Assembly (NCBI RefSeq): GCF_000621205.1
Contig: NZ_KK211234.1
Coordinates: forward strand, 1 to 64,000
Reading direction: 5' to 3'
Length of the DNA: 64,000 bases
Origin: Halotalea alkalilenta DSM 17697
Lineage (GTDB): Bacteria > Pseudomonadota > Gammaproteobacteria > Pseudomonadales > Halomonadaceae
The notes beneath the pieces were generated by a model. That model did not search any database. It was not told the origin of the DNA and saw nothing but the letters and a program-made list of their open reading frames with translations. Position 1 is the first letter of the stretch, and every line of letters starts with the position of its first letter. Of this stretch, positions 8,509 to 17,540 are shown in pieces. The position numbers and the translations under genes are program-made.

Positions 8509-8562
8509 GATGAAAAAGTGCGACGAACGCTCGCTGGCTTCGATCCGGCGGATGGCCTTGAC

Positions 8563-9036
8563 TCAGAGATCCGCCTCCTCGTCCAGCTCGCTGATCGAGC
8601 GAACCAGATCCGCACGACTGACGATGCCGACCAAGCGGCCATCGCGCAGCACCGGCAGCCGCTTGACCCCTTCGCGCAGCATGATGTCCGCCAGTTCGAT
8701 GAGCGAGGCATCCTCGCCCACCGTAATCGCGGGAGAGCTCATCAAAAGCGATGCCTGGTAGTGGCCACGCCGCATGAACTCGGCAAGCGCGGGAGCGGGG
8801 TCCGCCCCCTCCACCAGAAACGCCAGCCACCAGTCTCGACGCTGCTCGATCTCCTTACCGAAGGGACGCAGAAGGTCCCTTTCGCTCACGATCCCGAGCA
8901 CCTTTCCAGCGGAATCACAGACGGGCGCCGCACTGATCGAATGCTTGGTGAACAGGGTGGCGATCTCACTCAAGGTACTTTCCGGTTTGACGCTGATCAC
9001 CTCGCGGGTCATGACGTCATCCACTCGTCTACTCAT
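8563..9036 (-). CDS. CBS-domain pair protein
   Basis: The 157 residues consist almost entirely of two CBS motifs. The first is DVMTREVISVKPESTLSEIATLFTKHSISAAPVCD (about 6-55) and the second LMSSPAITVGEDASLIELADIMLREGVKRLPVLRDGRLVGIVSRADLVRSI (about 97-148). CBS pairs bind adenine nucleotides and act as energy or redox sensors. AAGGAGAATCGGG precedes the ATG. The gene lies downstream of the minus-strand alcohol dehydrogenase gene by 44 bp and may be co-transcribed with it. The effector target is unknown. Confidence 0.85.
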   Translation of the reverse strand: MSRRVDDVMTREVISVKPESTLSEIATLFTKHSISAAPVCDSAGKVLGIVSERDLLRPFGKEIEQRRDWWLAFLVEGADPAPALAEFMRRGHYQASLLMSSPAITVGEDASLIELADIMLREGVKRLPVLRDGRLVGIVSRADLVRSISELDEEADL

Positions 9037-9080
9037 CCCGATTCTCCTTCACTGGCGCCGCTCTGGGTTAGGCTTGCCAC

Positions 9081-10130
9081 TCAATCCATAGGCTCTGCTG
9101 CACTGACGATCACCTTCATCGCGTTCTCTTTTGCCGCGTTGGAGAACACTTCATAAGCGTCGAGGAACTGTGCCATATCGAAGCGGTGGGTCACCAGCTG
9201 CGCGGGAGCGATCTTGCCCGAGGCCACGGTCTTGAGCAGCATCGCCGTGGTATTGGTATTCACCAGACCAGTGGTCAAGGTCACGTTCTTGATCCACAGC
9301 GTCTCCAGATGCAGCTCCACGCTCTTGCCGTGGACGCCGACATTGGCGATGCGTCCGCCCGGCAAGATCGCCTGCTGGCAAAGATCGAAAGTGGCCGGGA
9401 TCCCGACCGCCTCGATCGCTACGTCGACCCCGCCGCCGCTCAGCGCCAACAGCGTCTCCAGCGCATCGCCCTGGGATACGTCGATCACGTCGGTGGCGCC
9501 GAACCGCTTGGCGATCTCCAAGCGCCCCGCATCGGTATCGAGCATGATCAGCCGGGCCGGGCTGTAGAACTGCGCGGTCAGCAGGGTGGCCATCCCGACC
9601 GGACCGGCACCGACGATCGCAACACTGTCTCCCGGCGCGACCTGCCCGGCGAGCACCCCGATCTCGAAACCCGTCGGCAGAATGTCGCTGAGCATCACCA
9701 GCGCCTCTTCATCGGCCCCAGGGGGAACCGGGTAGAGGCTGTTGTCGGCGTGGGGGATTCGAACGTATTCGGCTTGCGTACCGTCGATCAGGTGACCGAG
9801 GATCCAGCCGCCGTCGGCGCAGTGAGCGTAGAGCTGGCGACGGCAGTTGGCACAGCTGCCACAGGAGGTGATGCAGGAGATCAATACATGATCGCCGACT
9901 TTGAAGTTCTTGACGCCGTCGCCGATCTGCTCGATCACACCGACGCCCTCATGGCCCAGGATCCGCCCAGGCGTCACCGCCGGCACGTCTCCCTTGAGGA
10001 TATGCAAGTCAGTGCCGCAGATGGTGGTCTTGGTGATTCTGACCACCGCGTCGGTCGACTTCTGCACGCTCGGCCGGGGAACCTCCTCCCAGCCCTTTTC
10101 ACCAGGTCCCTTGAACACGAGAGCTTTCAT
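9081..10130 (-). CDS. Zinc-dependent alcohol dehydrogenase (MDR family)
   Basis: The start is taken as ATG at 10128-10130 (349 residues), because GGAGG lies exactly 6 bases upstream; a TTG two codons earlier would be directly adjacent to that site. Motifs are TTICGTDLHILKGDVPA (catalytic zinc Cys), GRILGHEGVGVIEQIG (GHE), CITSCGSCANCRRQLYAHC (structural zinc cysteines) and the Rossmann block VAIVGAGPVGMA. The best fit is the secondary-alcohol/2,3-butanediol-type group, consistent with the acetoin reductase-like gene upstream. Substrate specificity is not established. Confidence 0.85.
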   Translation of the reverse strand: MKALVFKGPGEKGWEEVPRPSVQKSTDAVVRITKTTICGTDLHILKGDVPAVTPGRILGHEGVGVIEQIGDGVKNFKVGDHVLISCITSCGSCANCRRQLYAHCADGGWILGHLIDGTQAEYVRIPHADNSLYPVPPGADEEALVMLSDILPTGFEIGVLAGQVAPGDSVAIVGAGPVGMATLLTAQFYSPARLIMLDTDAGRLEIAKRFGATDVIDVSQGDALETLLALSGGGVDVAIEAVGIPATFDLCQQAILPGGRIANVGVHGKSVELHLETLWIKNVTLTTGLVNTNTTAMLLKTVASGKIAPAQLVTHRFDMAQFLDAYEVFSNAAKENAMKVIVSAAEPMD

Positions 10131-10289
10131 TTTCAACCTCCACGATCAGTTCGATGATGTGGACTTCGTTCGAAAATGGTCGGTGCCACGGCACGGGCGG
10201 ATGTCGTCACCGCTGAGAGGGACCCAGGGAAGATAAAGGAGAGTTCCAGGCCCGAGCCCCGTATATCCTCGCGGACGAGGAAGTCGCCC

Positions 10290-11069
10290 TCAGCGATAGA
10301 CCAGCCCGCCGTCGATCAGCGGCGCCTGCCCGGTCATGTAGTCGGAATCGGGGCCGGCGAGATAGGAGACGAAAGCGGCCACGTCATCCGGTGTTTCAGC
10401 TCGGCCCAGGGCGATACCGCCGACGAACTTGTCGTAGGTGGCGCCGATCGGCGCGCCGGTCACCTCGGCCATGCGCTTGTCGATGTCGACCCACATGTCG
10501 GTGCCGACCACGCCTGGACAGTATGCGTTGACGGTGATGCCTTCGCTGGCCAGCTCCTTCGCCGCGGCCTGGGTCAATGCGCGTACCGCGAACTTGGTCG
10601 ACGAGTAGACGCCGAGCAGCGCGTAGCCTTCGTGACCTGCGATCGACGAGGCGTTGATGATCTTGCCCTTGCAGCCCAGTTCGCGGAACTTGCCGACAGC
10701 GGCCTGGATTCCCCAGAGAGTCCCCTCGACGTTGATCTTGTAGATCCGCTCGACCTCCGCCGGGGTGACGTCCACCAGCGGTTTCACCTGGCTGATTCCG
10801 GCATTGTTCACCATGATGTCCAATCCGCCGAGCTCCCGGCTGGCGTGTTCGACCGCCGCGAACACCTGCTCGCGATCGCTGATGTCGGCGACGAACGTGG
10901 TGACTTTCCGGCCCAGCTCGCGAATCTCCCCGGCCACTTCCTCCAGCTTGTCCTGCTTGACGTCGACCAGCGCCAGATCGGCACCATCTCGAGCCAAGCG
11001 CAGCGCGATTCCCCGCCCGATTCCCTGTCCAGCGCCCGTTACCAGCGCCACTTTGCCATCGATAGCCAT
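10290..11069 (-). CDS. Short-chain dehydrogenase, acetoin reductase (2,3-butanediol dehydrogenase) type
   Basis: The 259-residue classical SDR has the cofactor motif TGAGQGIGRGIALRLARDGA, the NNAGIS motif, catalytic Ser in IINASSIAGHEGYALLGVYSSTKFA (YxxxK included) and the C-terminal GLVYR end. The acidic residue in LALVDVKQ after strand 2 predicts NAD(H) preference. The sequence pattern, especially QVKPLVDVTPAEVERIYKINVEGTLWGIQAA, matches BudC-type acetoin reductases, which interconvert acetoin/diacetyl and butanediol. It is followed 153 bp downstream by a zinc dehydrogenase gene on the same strand. AGGAG precedes the ATG by 8 bases. Confidence 0.82.
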   Translation of the reverse strand: MAIDGKVALVTGAGQGIGRGIALRLARDGADLALVDVKQDKLEEVAGEIRELGRKVTTFVADISDREQVFAAVEHASRELGGLDIMVNNAGISQVKPLVDVTPAEVERIYKINVEGTLWGIQAAVGKFRELGCKGKIINASSIAGHEGYALLGVYSSTKFAVRALTQAAAKELASEGITVNAYCPGVVGTDMWVDIDKRMAEVTGAPIGATYDKFVGGIALGRAETPDDVAAFVSYLAGPDSDYMTGQAPLIDGGLVYR

Positions 11070-11153
11070 GTCCGGAACTCCTGTCAGTTGGGTAACGGAG
11101 AGGATGGTGGTTTCAATTCACCACCTCGTCGTAATGCACCGACCACTCGCTGT

Positions 11154-11183
11154 GGCGTTCCCTGCTAGCGCGCAGGGAACGCC
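11154..11183. terminator. Terminator-like hairpin after the aldehyde dehydrogenase gene
   Basis: GGCGTTCCCTGC (11154-11165) and GCAGGGAACGCC (11172-11183) form a perfect 12-bp stem with a 6-base loop. It lies just past the stop of the minus-strand dehydrogenase gene and ahead of the acetoin reductase gene, so the two are probably separate transcripts. Confidence 0.75.
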
Positions 11184-11194
11184 GCGGGGTCGGA

Positions 11195-12586
11195 TCAGAA
11201 CGGTGCGTCGATATCGACCACATCGATTAGCTTATGGTTGACGAACTCCTTGATGCCCAGACCGATCAGCTCCCGCCCATAGCCGGAACGGCGAATGCCG
11301 CCGAACGGCAGGTCAGCCTTGACCATGGTCGGATGGTTGATGAACACCATGCCGGTGGAAATCTTCCTCGCCACTTCCGCACCGTGCTGGGTATCGGTGG
11401 TGAATACCGAGCCGCCGAGGCCGAACGGGGAATCGTTGGCGATACGCACCGCGTCATCCTCGTCCTTGGCACGGAAGACCAGCGACACCGGGCCGAAGAA
11501 CTCGGTGTGGTAGGCCGGGTTGTCCGGAGTGACGTCGGTGAGGATGGTCGGCTGCACGAACGCTCCCTGGGTCGGAACCTTGGGACCGACCTCGGTGGCG
11601 GTAGCGCCGTGCTCGACCGCCATGCGGATCTGCTCCTTGATCTCGTCGGCAGCGCCCTGGGAGGAGAGCGGCGCCAGGCTGGTGGCCGGGTCGAACGGAT
11701 CGCCCGCGCGCAGGTTGGCCACCCCCTCGACATAGCGACCGAAGAAATCGTCGTAGATCTCATCGGCGATGATCAGTCGCTTGGACGAGCAGCAGACCTG
11801 TCCACCGTTCCAGTGGCGGCCGAAAACCGCCCACTTGACGGTCTTGTCGAGATCGGCGTCGGCCAGCACCACGAAGGCGTCGGCGCCGCCGAGCTCCATG
11901 GTCGATTTCTTCAGCGCCTTGGCGGCCTGGGATGCGACCACCGCGCCGGCAGCCTCGGAGCCGGTCAGCGCGACACCATGCACCCGCGGATCGTTGAGGA
12001 TGGTCTCGATCTGCTGGCGAGTGGCATAGAGGTTCTTGAACGCCCCTGCCGGCAGGCCAGCGTCCAGCATCAGCTGTTCGAACGCCGCCGCGCTCTGCGG
12101 CACGTTGGAGGCATGCTTGAGCAGCACGGTATTGCCGGCCGACAGCTGCGGGGCGAGGATGCGGGCGATCTGATAGTAAGGGAAGTTCCAAGGCTCGATC
12201 GCCAGGATCACCCCCAGTGGGTCATGGACCAGAATGGCCTCGCCCTCGGCCGGATCGTCGACCGGCAGCTTCTCGGGAGCCAGCAGCGCCTCGGCATTCT
12301 TGACGTAGTACTCGAGAATCTTGGCCGACAGCTCGACCTCGGCCTGGGCCTCGGTGAACAGCTTGCCCATCTCCAGGGTCAGCAGCTTCGCATATTCATC
12401 GCCCTGCTCACGCAGCAGGTCAGCGGCGCGCTGGAGGATCGCGCCACGCTCGGCGAACGAAGTCTCCTTCCATGCCGTGAAGGCGGCGTGAGCGCTGTCG
12501 AGCGCCTGGCCGACTTCCTCATCGGTGGCATTGGGGAAGGACTTGATCAGTTCACCAGTGAACGGATTGGTAGTGGCATAGGCCAT
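11195..12586 (-). CDS. NAD(P)-dependent succinate-semialdehyde dehydrogenase-like aldehyde dehydrogenase
   Basis: The protein has 463 residues with the ALDH fold. Recognisable blocks are IEPWNFPYYQIARILAPQLSAGNTVLLKHASNVP (cofactor site), MELGGADAFVVLADADLD (general base Glu) and the catalytic Cys block WNGGQVCCSSKRLI, then HTEFFGPVSLV. The GGADAF and VCCSSKR variants are typical of the short Sad/YneI group of succinate-semialdehyde dehydrogenases rather than GabD, which is about 20 residues longer. It oxidises a short semialdehyde to the acid; the physiological substrate (succinate semialdehyde from GABA or another aldehyde) is inferred. Confidence 0.8.
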   Translation of the reverse strand: MAYATTNPFTGELIKSFPNATDEEVGQALDSAHAAFTAWKETSFAERGAILQRAADLLREQGDEYAKLLTLEMGKLFTEAQAEVELSAKILEYYVKNAEALLAPEKLPVDDPAEGEAILVHDPLGVILAIEPWNFPYYQIARILAPQLSAGNTVLLKHASNVPQSAAAFEQLMLDAGLPAGAFKNLYATRQQIETILNDPRVHGVALTGSEAAGAVVASQAAKALKKSTMELGGADAFVVLADADLDKTVKWAVFGRHWNGGQVCCSSKRLIIADEIYDDFFGRYVEGVANLRAGDPFDPATSLAPLSSQGAADEIKEQIRMAVEHGATATEVGPKVPTQGAFVQPTILTDVTPDNPAYHTEFFGPVSLVFRAKDEDDAVRIANDSPFGLGGSVFTTDTQHGAEVARKISTGMVFINHPTMVKADLPFGGIRRSGYGRELIGLGIKEFVNHKLIDVVDIDAPF

Positions 12587-12688
12587 ATCGGCATTCCTCG
12601 TTGAAACGGCTGTTGAAGCTTCTTCCCGCCTCGACGCTCGGTTAGAAGCCCGTATCAGGCTGGCACCAAGCAGCGCTCGCCTTACGGC

Positions 12689-14098
12689 TCACGCGGCCAG
12701 CTCCTTGATCGCTTGTACCATATTGCTGAGTACCGCCTGCGCGTCACCATAGACCATGTCGCAGTTTTCACCGTAGAAGAGCAGGTTCTCTACGCCAGCG
12801 TACCCTTTACCCTGGCCACGTTTGATCACGTAGACCTGGTGCGCTTGATCGGCGTCGAGAATCGGCATGCCATAGATCGGCGACTGCTTGTCGGTGCGCG
12901 CCGCGGGGTTGACCACGTCGTTGGCACCAATCACCAGGGCCACGTCGGTATTGGCGAAGGAGTCGTTGACGTCGTCCATGTCGAAGATCAGGTCATAAGG
13001 CACACCGGCTTCCGCCAGCAGCACGTTCATGTGCCCCGGCATGCGCCCGGCTACCGGGTGGATCGCGAACTTCACGTCCACGTCAGCCGCCTGCAGCAGC
13101 TTGACCAACTCGTAGAGCTTGGCCTGCGCCTGGGCAACCGCCAAGCCATAGCCCGGCACGATGATCACGCTCGAGGCATAGCGCATGGTGGTCGCCGCGT
13201 CGCTGGCATCGACCGAGGTCATCTGCCCCGCCACTTCGCCCTGGGCGGAGGCGGATACCTCGCCGAAGTTGCTGAACAGCACGTTGGCCAGCGAGCGGTT
13301 CATCGCCTTGGCCATCAGCACGGTCAGCAGCGTACCAGCGGAGCCGACGACCATCCCGGCGATCATCAGCGCGGGGTTCTGGATCGCGTAGCCTTCGAGC
13401 CCCACCGCGAGCCCGGTGAACGCGTTGTAGAGCGAGATCACCACCGGCATGTCGGCACCGCCGATCGGCAGCGTCAGCAGCACGCCGAAAGCGAGCGCGG
13501 CGACGAAGAACAGCACCGGCATGCCGTACCCGACACCGATACCCGCGGCGACCAGCGCCCCGGCGAGTATAGCGATCAGGAAGACCACGCCGTTGAGGAC
13601 CTTCTGCCCCTCGAATCGCCACGCGCTGTTGATCCGGCCATCGAGCTTGGCCCAGGCGATCACCGAGCCGGAGAGCGAGACCGAGCCGATCAAGGCGCCA
13701 AGCAAGGTGACGGTGATGTGCAACGGGTCAGAGGCATACGCACTGCCGGTCATCGCCACCGCCGCCACCGCTGCGGCAGCGCCACCGCCCATCCCGTTGT
13801 AGAGCGCCACCATCTGCGGCATGTCGGTCACCGGCACGCGCTTGCCGCTGCGCCATGCCCAAGCGCCCCCCAGCGCCAGCGCCAGCACCACAAGGAAGAG
13901 ATTGACCAGCAGTCGGGGCTCGGCGCTGGGCTCGACGTTGGCCATGTAGCCGAACGCCGCGATCACCGCCACCAGCATACCGATCCCGGCGAGGACGATC
14001 CCCCTGAGCGCAGTGACCGGAGAGGACATTCGTTTCAGGCCGAGAATGAACAACAAGGCGGCGACCAGGCCACTGAGTTCCACCAGCAACATCAGCAT
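12689..14098 (-). CDS. pntB: NAD(P) transhydrogenase subunit beta
   Basis: The 469-residue inner-membrane protein has about nine N-terminal membrane helices (residues 1-265) and a C-terminal NADP(H)-binding domain III marked by VIIVPGYGLAVAQAQ, HPVAGRMPGHMNVLLAEAGVPYD and LVIGANDVVNPAARTD. With PntAA and PntAB it couples proton entry to hydride transfer from NADH to NADP+. It is the last of three tightly linked genes. Length is normal and no motif is missing. Confidence 0.96.
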   Translation of the reverse strand: MLMLLVELSGLVAALLFILGLKRMSSPVTALRGIVLAGIGMLVAVIAAFGYMANVEPSAEPRLLVNLFLVVLALALGGAWAWRSGKRVPVTDMPQMVALYNGMGGGAAAAVAAVAMTGSAYASDPLHITVTLLGALIGSVSLSGSVIAWAKLDGRINSAWRFEGQKVLNGVVFLIAILAGALVAAGIGVGYGMPVLFFVAALAFGVLLTLPIGGADMPVVISLYNAFTGLAVGLEGYAIQNPALMIAGMVVGSAGTLLTVLMAKAMNRSLANVLFSNFGEVSASAQGEVAGQMTSVDASDAATTMRYASSVIIVPGYGLAVAQAQAKLYELVKLLQAADVDVKFAIHPVAGRMPGHMNVLLAEAGVPYDLIFDMDDVNDSFANTDVALVIGANDVVNPAARTDKQSPIYGMPILDADQAHQVYVIKRGQGKGYAGVENLLFYGENCDMVYGDAQAVLSNMVQAIKELAA

Positions 14099-14104
14099 GA
14101 CACG

Positions 14105-14422
14105 CTACTCCTTGTCGTTTTTCCCGGGCTGGCTGGGTTTGAACATCGCCAGCATCCGATCGGTCACCACATAGCCACCCGCGGCATTGCCCGCGCCCAG
14201 CACCACACCGATGAAGCCGATCAGTTGACCCAGCGTGGTATCGGCGTTGAACAGTGCGTGCATCGCACCGACGACGACGATGCCGTGGATGAAGTTGGAC
14301 CCGGACATCAAGGGCGTATGCAGGATCGATGGCACTCGCCGGATCACCTCGTAGCCGGTAAAGGCGGCGAGCATGAACAGATAGAGCCCGATCAACCAGC
14401 TCATCGAAAGATCCAGTTCCAT
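14105..14422 (-). CDS. pntAB: NAD(P) transhydrogenase subunit alpha, membrane part
   Basis: This 105-residue protein has three membrane helices and corresponds to the C-terminal domain II part of PntA in enterics, encoded here as a separate subunit (the three-gene layout). Typical blocks are GYEVIRRVPSILHTPLMSGSNFIHGIVVVGA and LGAGNAAGGYVVTDRMLAMFK. It sits 3 bp after pntAA and 6 bp before pntB, with GGAG ahead of its ATG. Confidence 0.94.
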   Translation of the reverse strand: MELDLSMSWLIGLYLFMLAAFTGYEVIRRVPSILHTPLMSGSNFIHGIVVVGAMHALFNADTTLGQLIGFIGVVLGAGNAAGGYVVTDRMLAMFKPSQPGKNDKE

Positions 14423-14425
14423 GAC

Positions 14426-15577
14426 TCATTTCTCCTTGGTAGAGGGAACGGGAAAACTGCGGGCATCCGGGTCGCGAACCTTTCCGTCGTAAGCCACCAG
14501 GGTGCCGAGCACGACTTCATCCTCCAGGTCCAGCGCCAGCGCACCGTCTTTGACGATCAAGGCAAGGAGATTGAGCAGGTTCTTGGCGTACAGCTCGCTG
14601 GCGTGCTGCGCCAAGAGCGAGGGCACGTTGAAGGGCGCGAGGATCACCGCGGGGCCGATCTCGATGGTCTGGCCGGGCACCGTGCCCTCGCAGTTGCCAC
14701 CGCTGTCGGCGGCCAAGTCGACGATCACCGCACCGGGCTTCATTCCCTCGATCTGTGCCCGGCTGACCAGGCGGGGCGCTTGACGCCCCGGCACGTTGGC
14801 GGTGGTGATCACCACATCCGCCTGCTGGATGTGCTGGGTGAGCACTTCGGCGGCCTTGGCCTGCTCCTCAACGGTGAGCTCACGCGCATAGCCACCCTCG
14901 CCGGTCGCATCGATGCCGGTATCGACGAACTTGGCACCTACCGACTGGGCCTGCTCGCGCGTCTCCGGGCGTACGTCGTAGCCCTCGGTCACCGCGCCGA
15001 GGCGCCGTGCGGTGGCGAGCGCCTGGAGACCGGCCACGCCCAGCCCCATCACCAGCACCTTGGCGGCACGCAGTGACCCCACCGCGGTGGTCATCATCGG
15101 CATGATCCGCGGCAGGTGCAGGGCGCCCAGCAAGGGCGCGTAGTAACCAGAGAGCGCCGCCTGGCTCGACAGCGCGTCCAGCGACTGGGCACGACTGATC
15201 CTCGGCACCGCCTCCATCGCGAAGGCAGTGATCTTGCCATCGCGCAGTCGCTCCGGAAGGCCAGGGACCTTGTTCAAATAGAGGAAGGACACCAGCACCG
15301 CCCCCGGCTTCATCGCCGCGACCGTATCGAGCCCCGGCGCCTGGACCGCCAGCACGATATCGGCGTCGGCAACCAACACTTTGGGATCATCGATCAGCTT
15401 GGCTGGAGAGGGCCCCTGCAGATAAGCGTCGTCTGGAAGGCGGGCACGTAGACCAGCCTCGCTCTGCACCTGGACCTCGACGCCCAACTTGGCCAATTTT
15501 GGCAGCAATGAAGGGACAATGGCGACGCGCCGCTCATCGTCTTTGGTCTCTTTCAACACGGCTATTTTCAACGCCAT
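14426..15577 (-). CDS. pntAA: NAD(P) transhydrogenase subunit alpha, NAD-binding part
   Basis: The start is taken as the ATG of MALKIAVLKET at 15575-15577 (383 residues), six bases after AAAGGTG; a GTG three codons earlier overlaps that site. Domain I motifs are RVAIVPSLLPKL, RISRAQSLDALSSQA, the NAD-binding Rossmann block VLVMGLGVAGLQALATARRLGA with DVRPETREQ, and VIVDLAADSGGNCEGT. It is the first gene of pntAA-pntAB-pntB and shows no oddities. Confidence 0.95.
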   Translation of the reverse strand: MALKIAVLKETKDDERRVAIVPSLLPKLAKLGVEVQVQSEAGLRARLPDDAYLQGPSPAKLIDDPKVLVADADIVLAVQAPGLDTVAAMKPGAVLVSFLYLNKVPGLPERLRDGKITAFAMEAVPRISRAQSLDALSSQAALSGYYAPLLGALHLPRIMPMMTTAVGSLRAAKVLVMGLGVAGLQALATARRLGAVTEGYDVRPETREQAQSVGAKFVDTGIDATGEGGYARELTVEEQAKAAEVLTQHIQQADVVITTANVPGRQAPRLVSRAQIEGMKPGAVIVDLAADSGGNCEGTVPGQTIEIGPAVILAPFNVPSLLAQHASELYAKNLLNLLALIVKDGALALDLEDEVVLGTLVAYDGKVRDPDARSFPVPSTKEK

Positions 15578-16211
15578 CGCGAACACCTTTAGGTGGCAAG
15601 ACTTCTAAAACAAATTAGGCTCCTACAGGTAATTAAGTGTCAATGGACAAGTCGTGCGTCAAAACGACACATTTGAAAAAATATCTTTACCTTATTGAGT
15701 GAATTTATTTTTCCTATTTAAATCAATGAAATAAAGGAATAAATGGATGAATGAACATAAAAAATGACCCATCATCAGACGCTGATGACGCCTTTATTTT
15801 AGTAATAATCACAACAAATCCTAAAGCCCCGAGCACAGCATGTAATTCTATCCATACGATCAGCCACCCATCCTCGTCTCAGGATCGATATCGAATGATT
15901 CATGCCTGAGAAGAAAAAATGGAAACCCGGTATGCGATGGGATGGATCGCCGATCATGGCCGAATATGCATTGCGATGAGCGAAGAGGTGAAACGGCATT
16001 ACCTCGGCGTTCTGCCATGGTGCAACCATCCTGGAATCCGCATCATCTCAGTGCAATTCATGCGCCCCTTGGCTCGTTGAGCCCTTTTCTCATCCCGGCA
16101 ACCCATTGAAACGTAGATAGAAACCAATTTTAGGTCGATGTTTTGCCCTGAATTGAGCGATTCATATTCGAAGGAGTCGGCAGTCACACTGCCTCACAAT
16201 TCGGCTCAATG
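15578..16211. other. AT-rich intergenic region upstream of pnt and the guanidine operon
   Basis: About 630 bases without a supportable gene. From about 15640 to 15840 the composition is strongly AT-rich, unlike the rest of the window. A 7-bp perfect stem TCATCAG/CTGATGA (15772-15788) is followed by a T-rich stretch. The region must hold the divergent pnt promoter and the promoter of the riboswitch transcript, but neither could be placed with confidence. Confidence 0.4.
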
Positions 16212-16333
16212 GATGGCTAGGGTTCCGAGCGCCCCCTCGATGAGGTCGCGCTGTCTGGTCCGAGAGCTGTCGACCCGGCCTCGCATCATGCGCTGGCAAG
16301 GTTACACGGCGGGAGAAAAGCCCGGGAGGATCA
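16211..16333 (+). ncRNA. Guanidine-I riboswitch (ykkC class)
   Basis: The conserved core of the ykkC RNA is present in order: CTAGGGTTCCG (16217-16227), CTGGTCCGAGAG (about 16255-16266), then ACACGGCGGGAGAAAAGCCC ending in CGGGAGG (about 16304-16329). The variable segments between them can form the expected helices. Guanidine-I riboswitches bind guanidinium and turn on export or degradation genes. It stands about 60 bp before the start of the binding-protein gene, so the entire following transporter-deiminase-carboxylase operon is predicted to be guanidine-induced. The exact ends and expression platform are estimated. Confidence 0.95.
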
Positions 16334-16394
16334 GGTGCAGCTGTGCTGCCACCGACTCCCCGTCTTTCTCATCTCTGCACCTTGGAGCGCCGCC

Positions 16395-17516
16395 ATGCCA
16401 GCCCACTTGCCGACCCAAGCCGCCAATCGCCTCCCCCCTCTTCCCCTCCGGCAGCGAAGCTACCTGCTGCGCCTGGCGCTTTTCGCCGTCGCGATTCTGC
16501 TGCTGCTGTTCTCACTCGCACCCAAGGCCCATGCCCAGAGCCGCGATCACTTCAGCGTCTGCTGGTCGATCTATGCGGGCTGGATGCCCTGGGGCTACGC
16601 CGAGCTCGAGGGCATCGTCGACCGCTGGGCGCAGCGCTACGGCATCACCATCGATGTGCAGCAGGTCAACGACTACGTCGAGTCGATCAACCAGTACACC
16701 GCCGGCAACGTCGACGGCTGTGCGATGACCAACATGGATGCCCTGACCCTGCCCGCGGCCAGCGGTGTCGACACCACGGCGCTGGTGATCGGCGACTACT
16801 CGGACGGCAACGATGGCGTCGTGCTCAAAGGCAGCGACCGGCTCGAAGACCTCGCCGGCAAGCGCATCAACCTGGTCCAGTTCAGCGTTTCTCACTACCT
16901 GCTCGCCCGCGCGCTGGACAGCGCCGGCATGAGCGAGCGCGACGTGGAGACCGTCAACGCCGCCGATGCCGACATCGCCGGTCTGTTCTCCAGTGCGCAG
17001 ACCCAGGCCGTGGTGACCTGGAACCCGCAGCTGGCGGCGATCAGTACCATGCCCGATGCCAACCTGGTCTACAGCTCCAAGGATATTCCCGGCGAGATCC
17101 TCGACCTGATGGTGGTCAACACCCAGGTCCTGGCCGACAACCCGGACTTCGGCCATGCCCTGGTCGGCGCCTGGTACGAGGTGATGGAGCGGATCGCCGC
17201 AGACGACGTCCAGGCGCTGAGCTCGATGGCCGAGGCCGCCGGCACCGACCTCGACGGCTATCGCGCCCAGCTGGCCGACACGCACCTCTACACCGATCCG
17301 CAGGATGCCTTGGAAGCCTTCGAGGACCCCAAGCTGCTCGACACCATGGAGCGGGTCGCACGCTTCAGCTTCGACCATGGCCTGCTCGGCGAGATGGCCC
17401 CGAATGCAGAGGTGGTGGGAATCGAGACCCCCGCCGGCAGCTTCGGCGATACCGCCAACCTCAAGCTTCGTTTCGACCCGAGCTACGTGCGCGCCTACCT
17501 GGAAGCGCGCCAGTGA
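16395..17516 (+). CDS. Periplasmic binding protein of the guanidine/urea-carboxylase-linked ABC transporter
   Basis: The start is set at ATG 16395, with GGAG 7 bases upstream, giving 373 residues; an upstream extension is also open. A long signal sequence (hydrophobic LLRLALFAVAILLLLFSLAPKAHA) precedes a NitT/TauT-type fold: FSVCWSIYAGWMPWGYAE, VDGCAMTNMDALTLPAASGVDTTALVIGDYSDGNDGVVLKG, GKRINLVQFSVSHYLLARAL. This is the family found next to 'urea carboxylase' clusters. Given the riboswitch, guanidine or a guanidino compound is the likely ligand rather than urea; that is inference. Confidence 0.88.
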   Translation: MPAHLPTQAANRLPPLPLRQRSYLLRLALFAVAILLLLFSLAPKAHAQSRDHFSVCWSIYAGWMPWGYAELEGIVDRWAQRYGITIDVQQVNDYVESINQYTAGNVDGCAMTNMDALTLPAASGVDTTALVIGDYSDGNDGVVLKGSDRLEDLAGKRINLVQFSVSHYLLARALDSAGMSERDVETVNAADADIAGLFSSAQTQAVVTWNPQLAAISTMPDANLVYSSKDIPGEILDLMVVNTQVLADNPDFGHALVGAWYEVMERIAADDVQALSSMAEAAGTDLDGYRAQLADTHLYTDPQDALEAFEDPKLLDTMERVARFSFDHGLLGEMAPNAEVVGIETPAGSFGDTANLKLRFDPSYVRAYLEARQ

Positions 17517-17540
17517 GCCACGCGCTCGAGGAGTGATCCC

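Noticed and set aside
9081..10136. TTG start for the zinc alcohol dehydrogenase
   Set aside because: It would lie directly against the GGAGG site; the ATG two codons later has ideal spacing.
12713..15076. Very long plus-strand frame opposite the pnt genes
   Set aside because: It is His/Gln/Arg-rich, lacks any family block, and is fully antisense to three certain genes.
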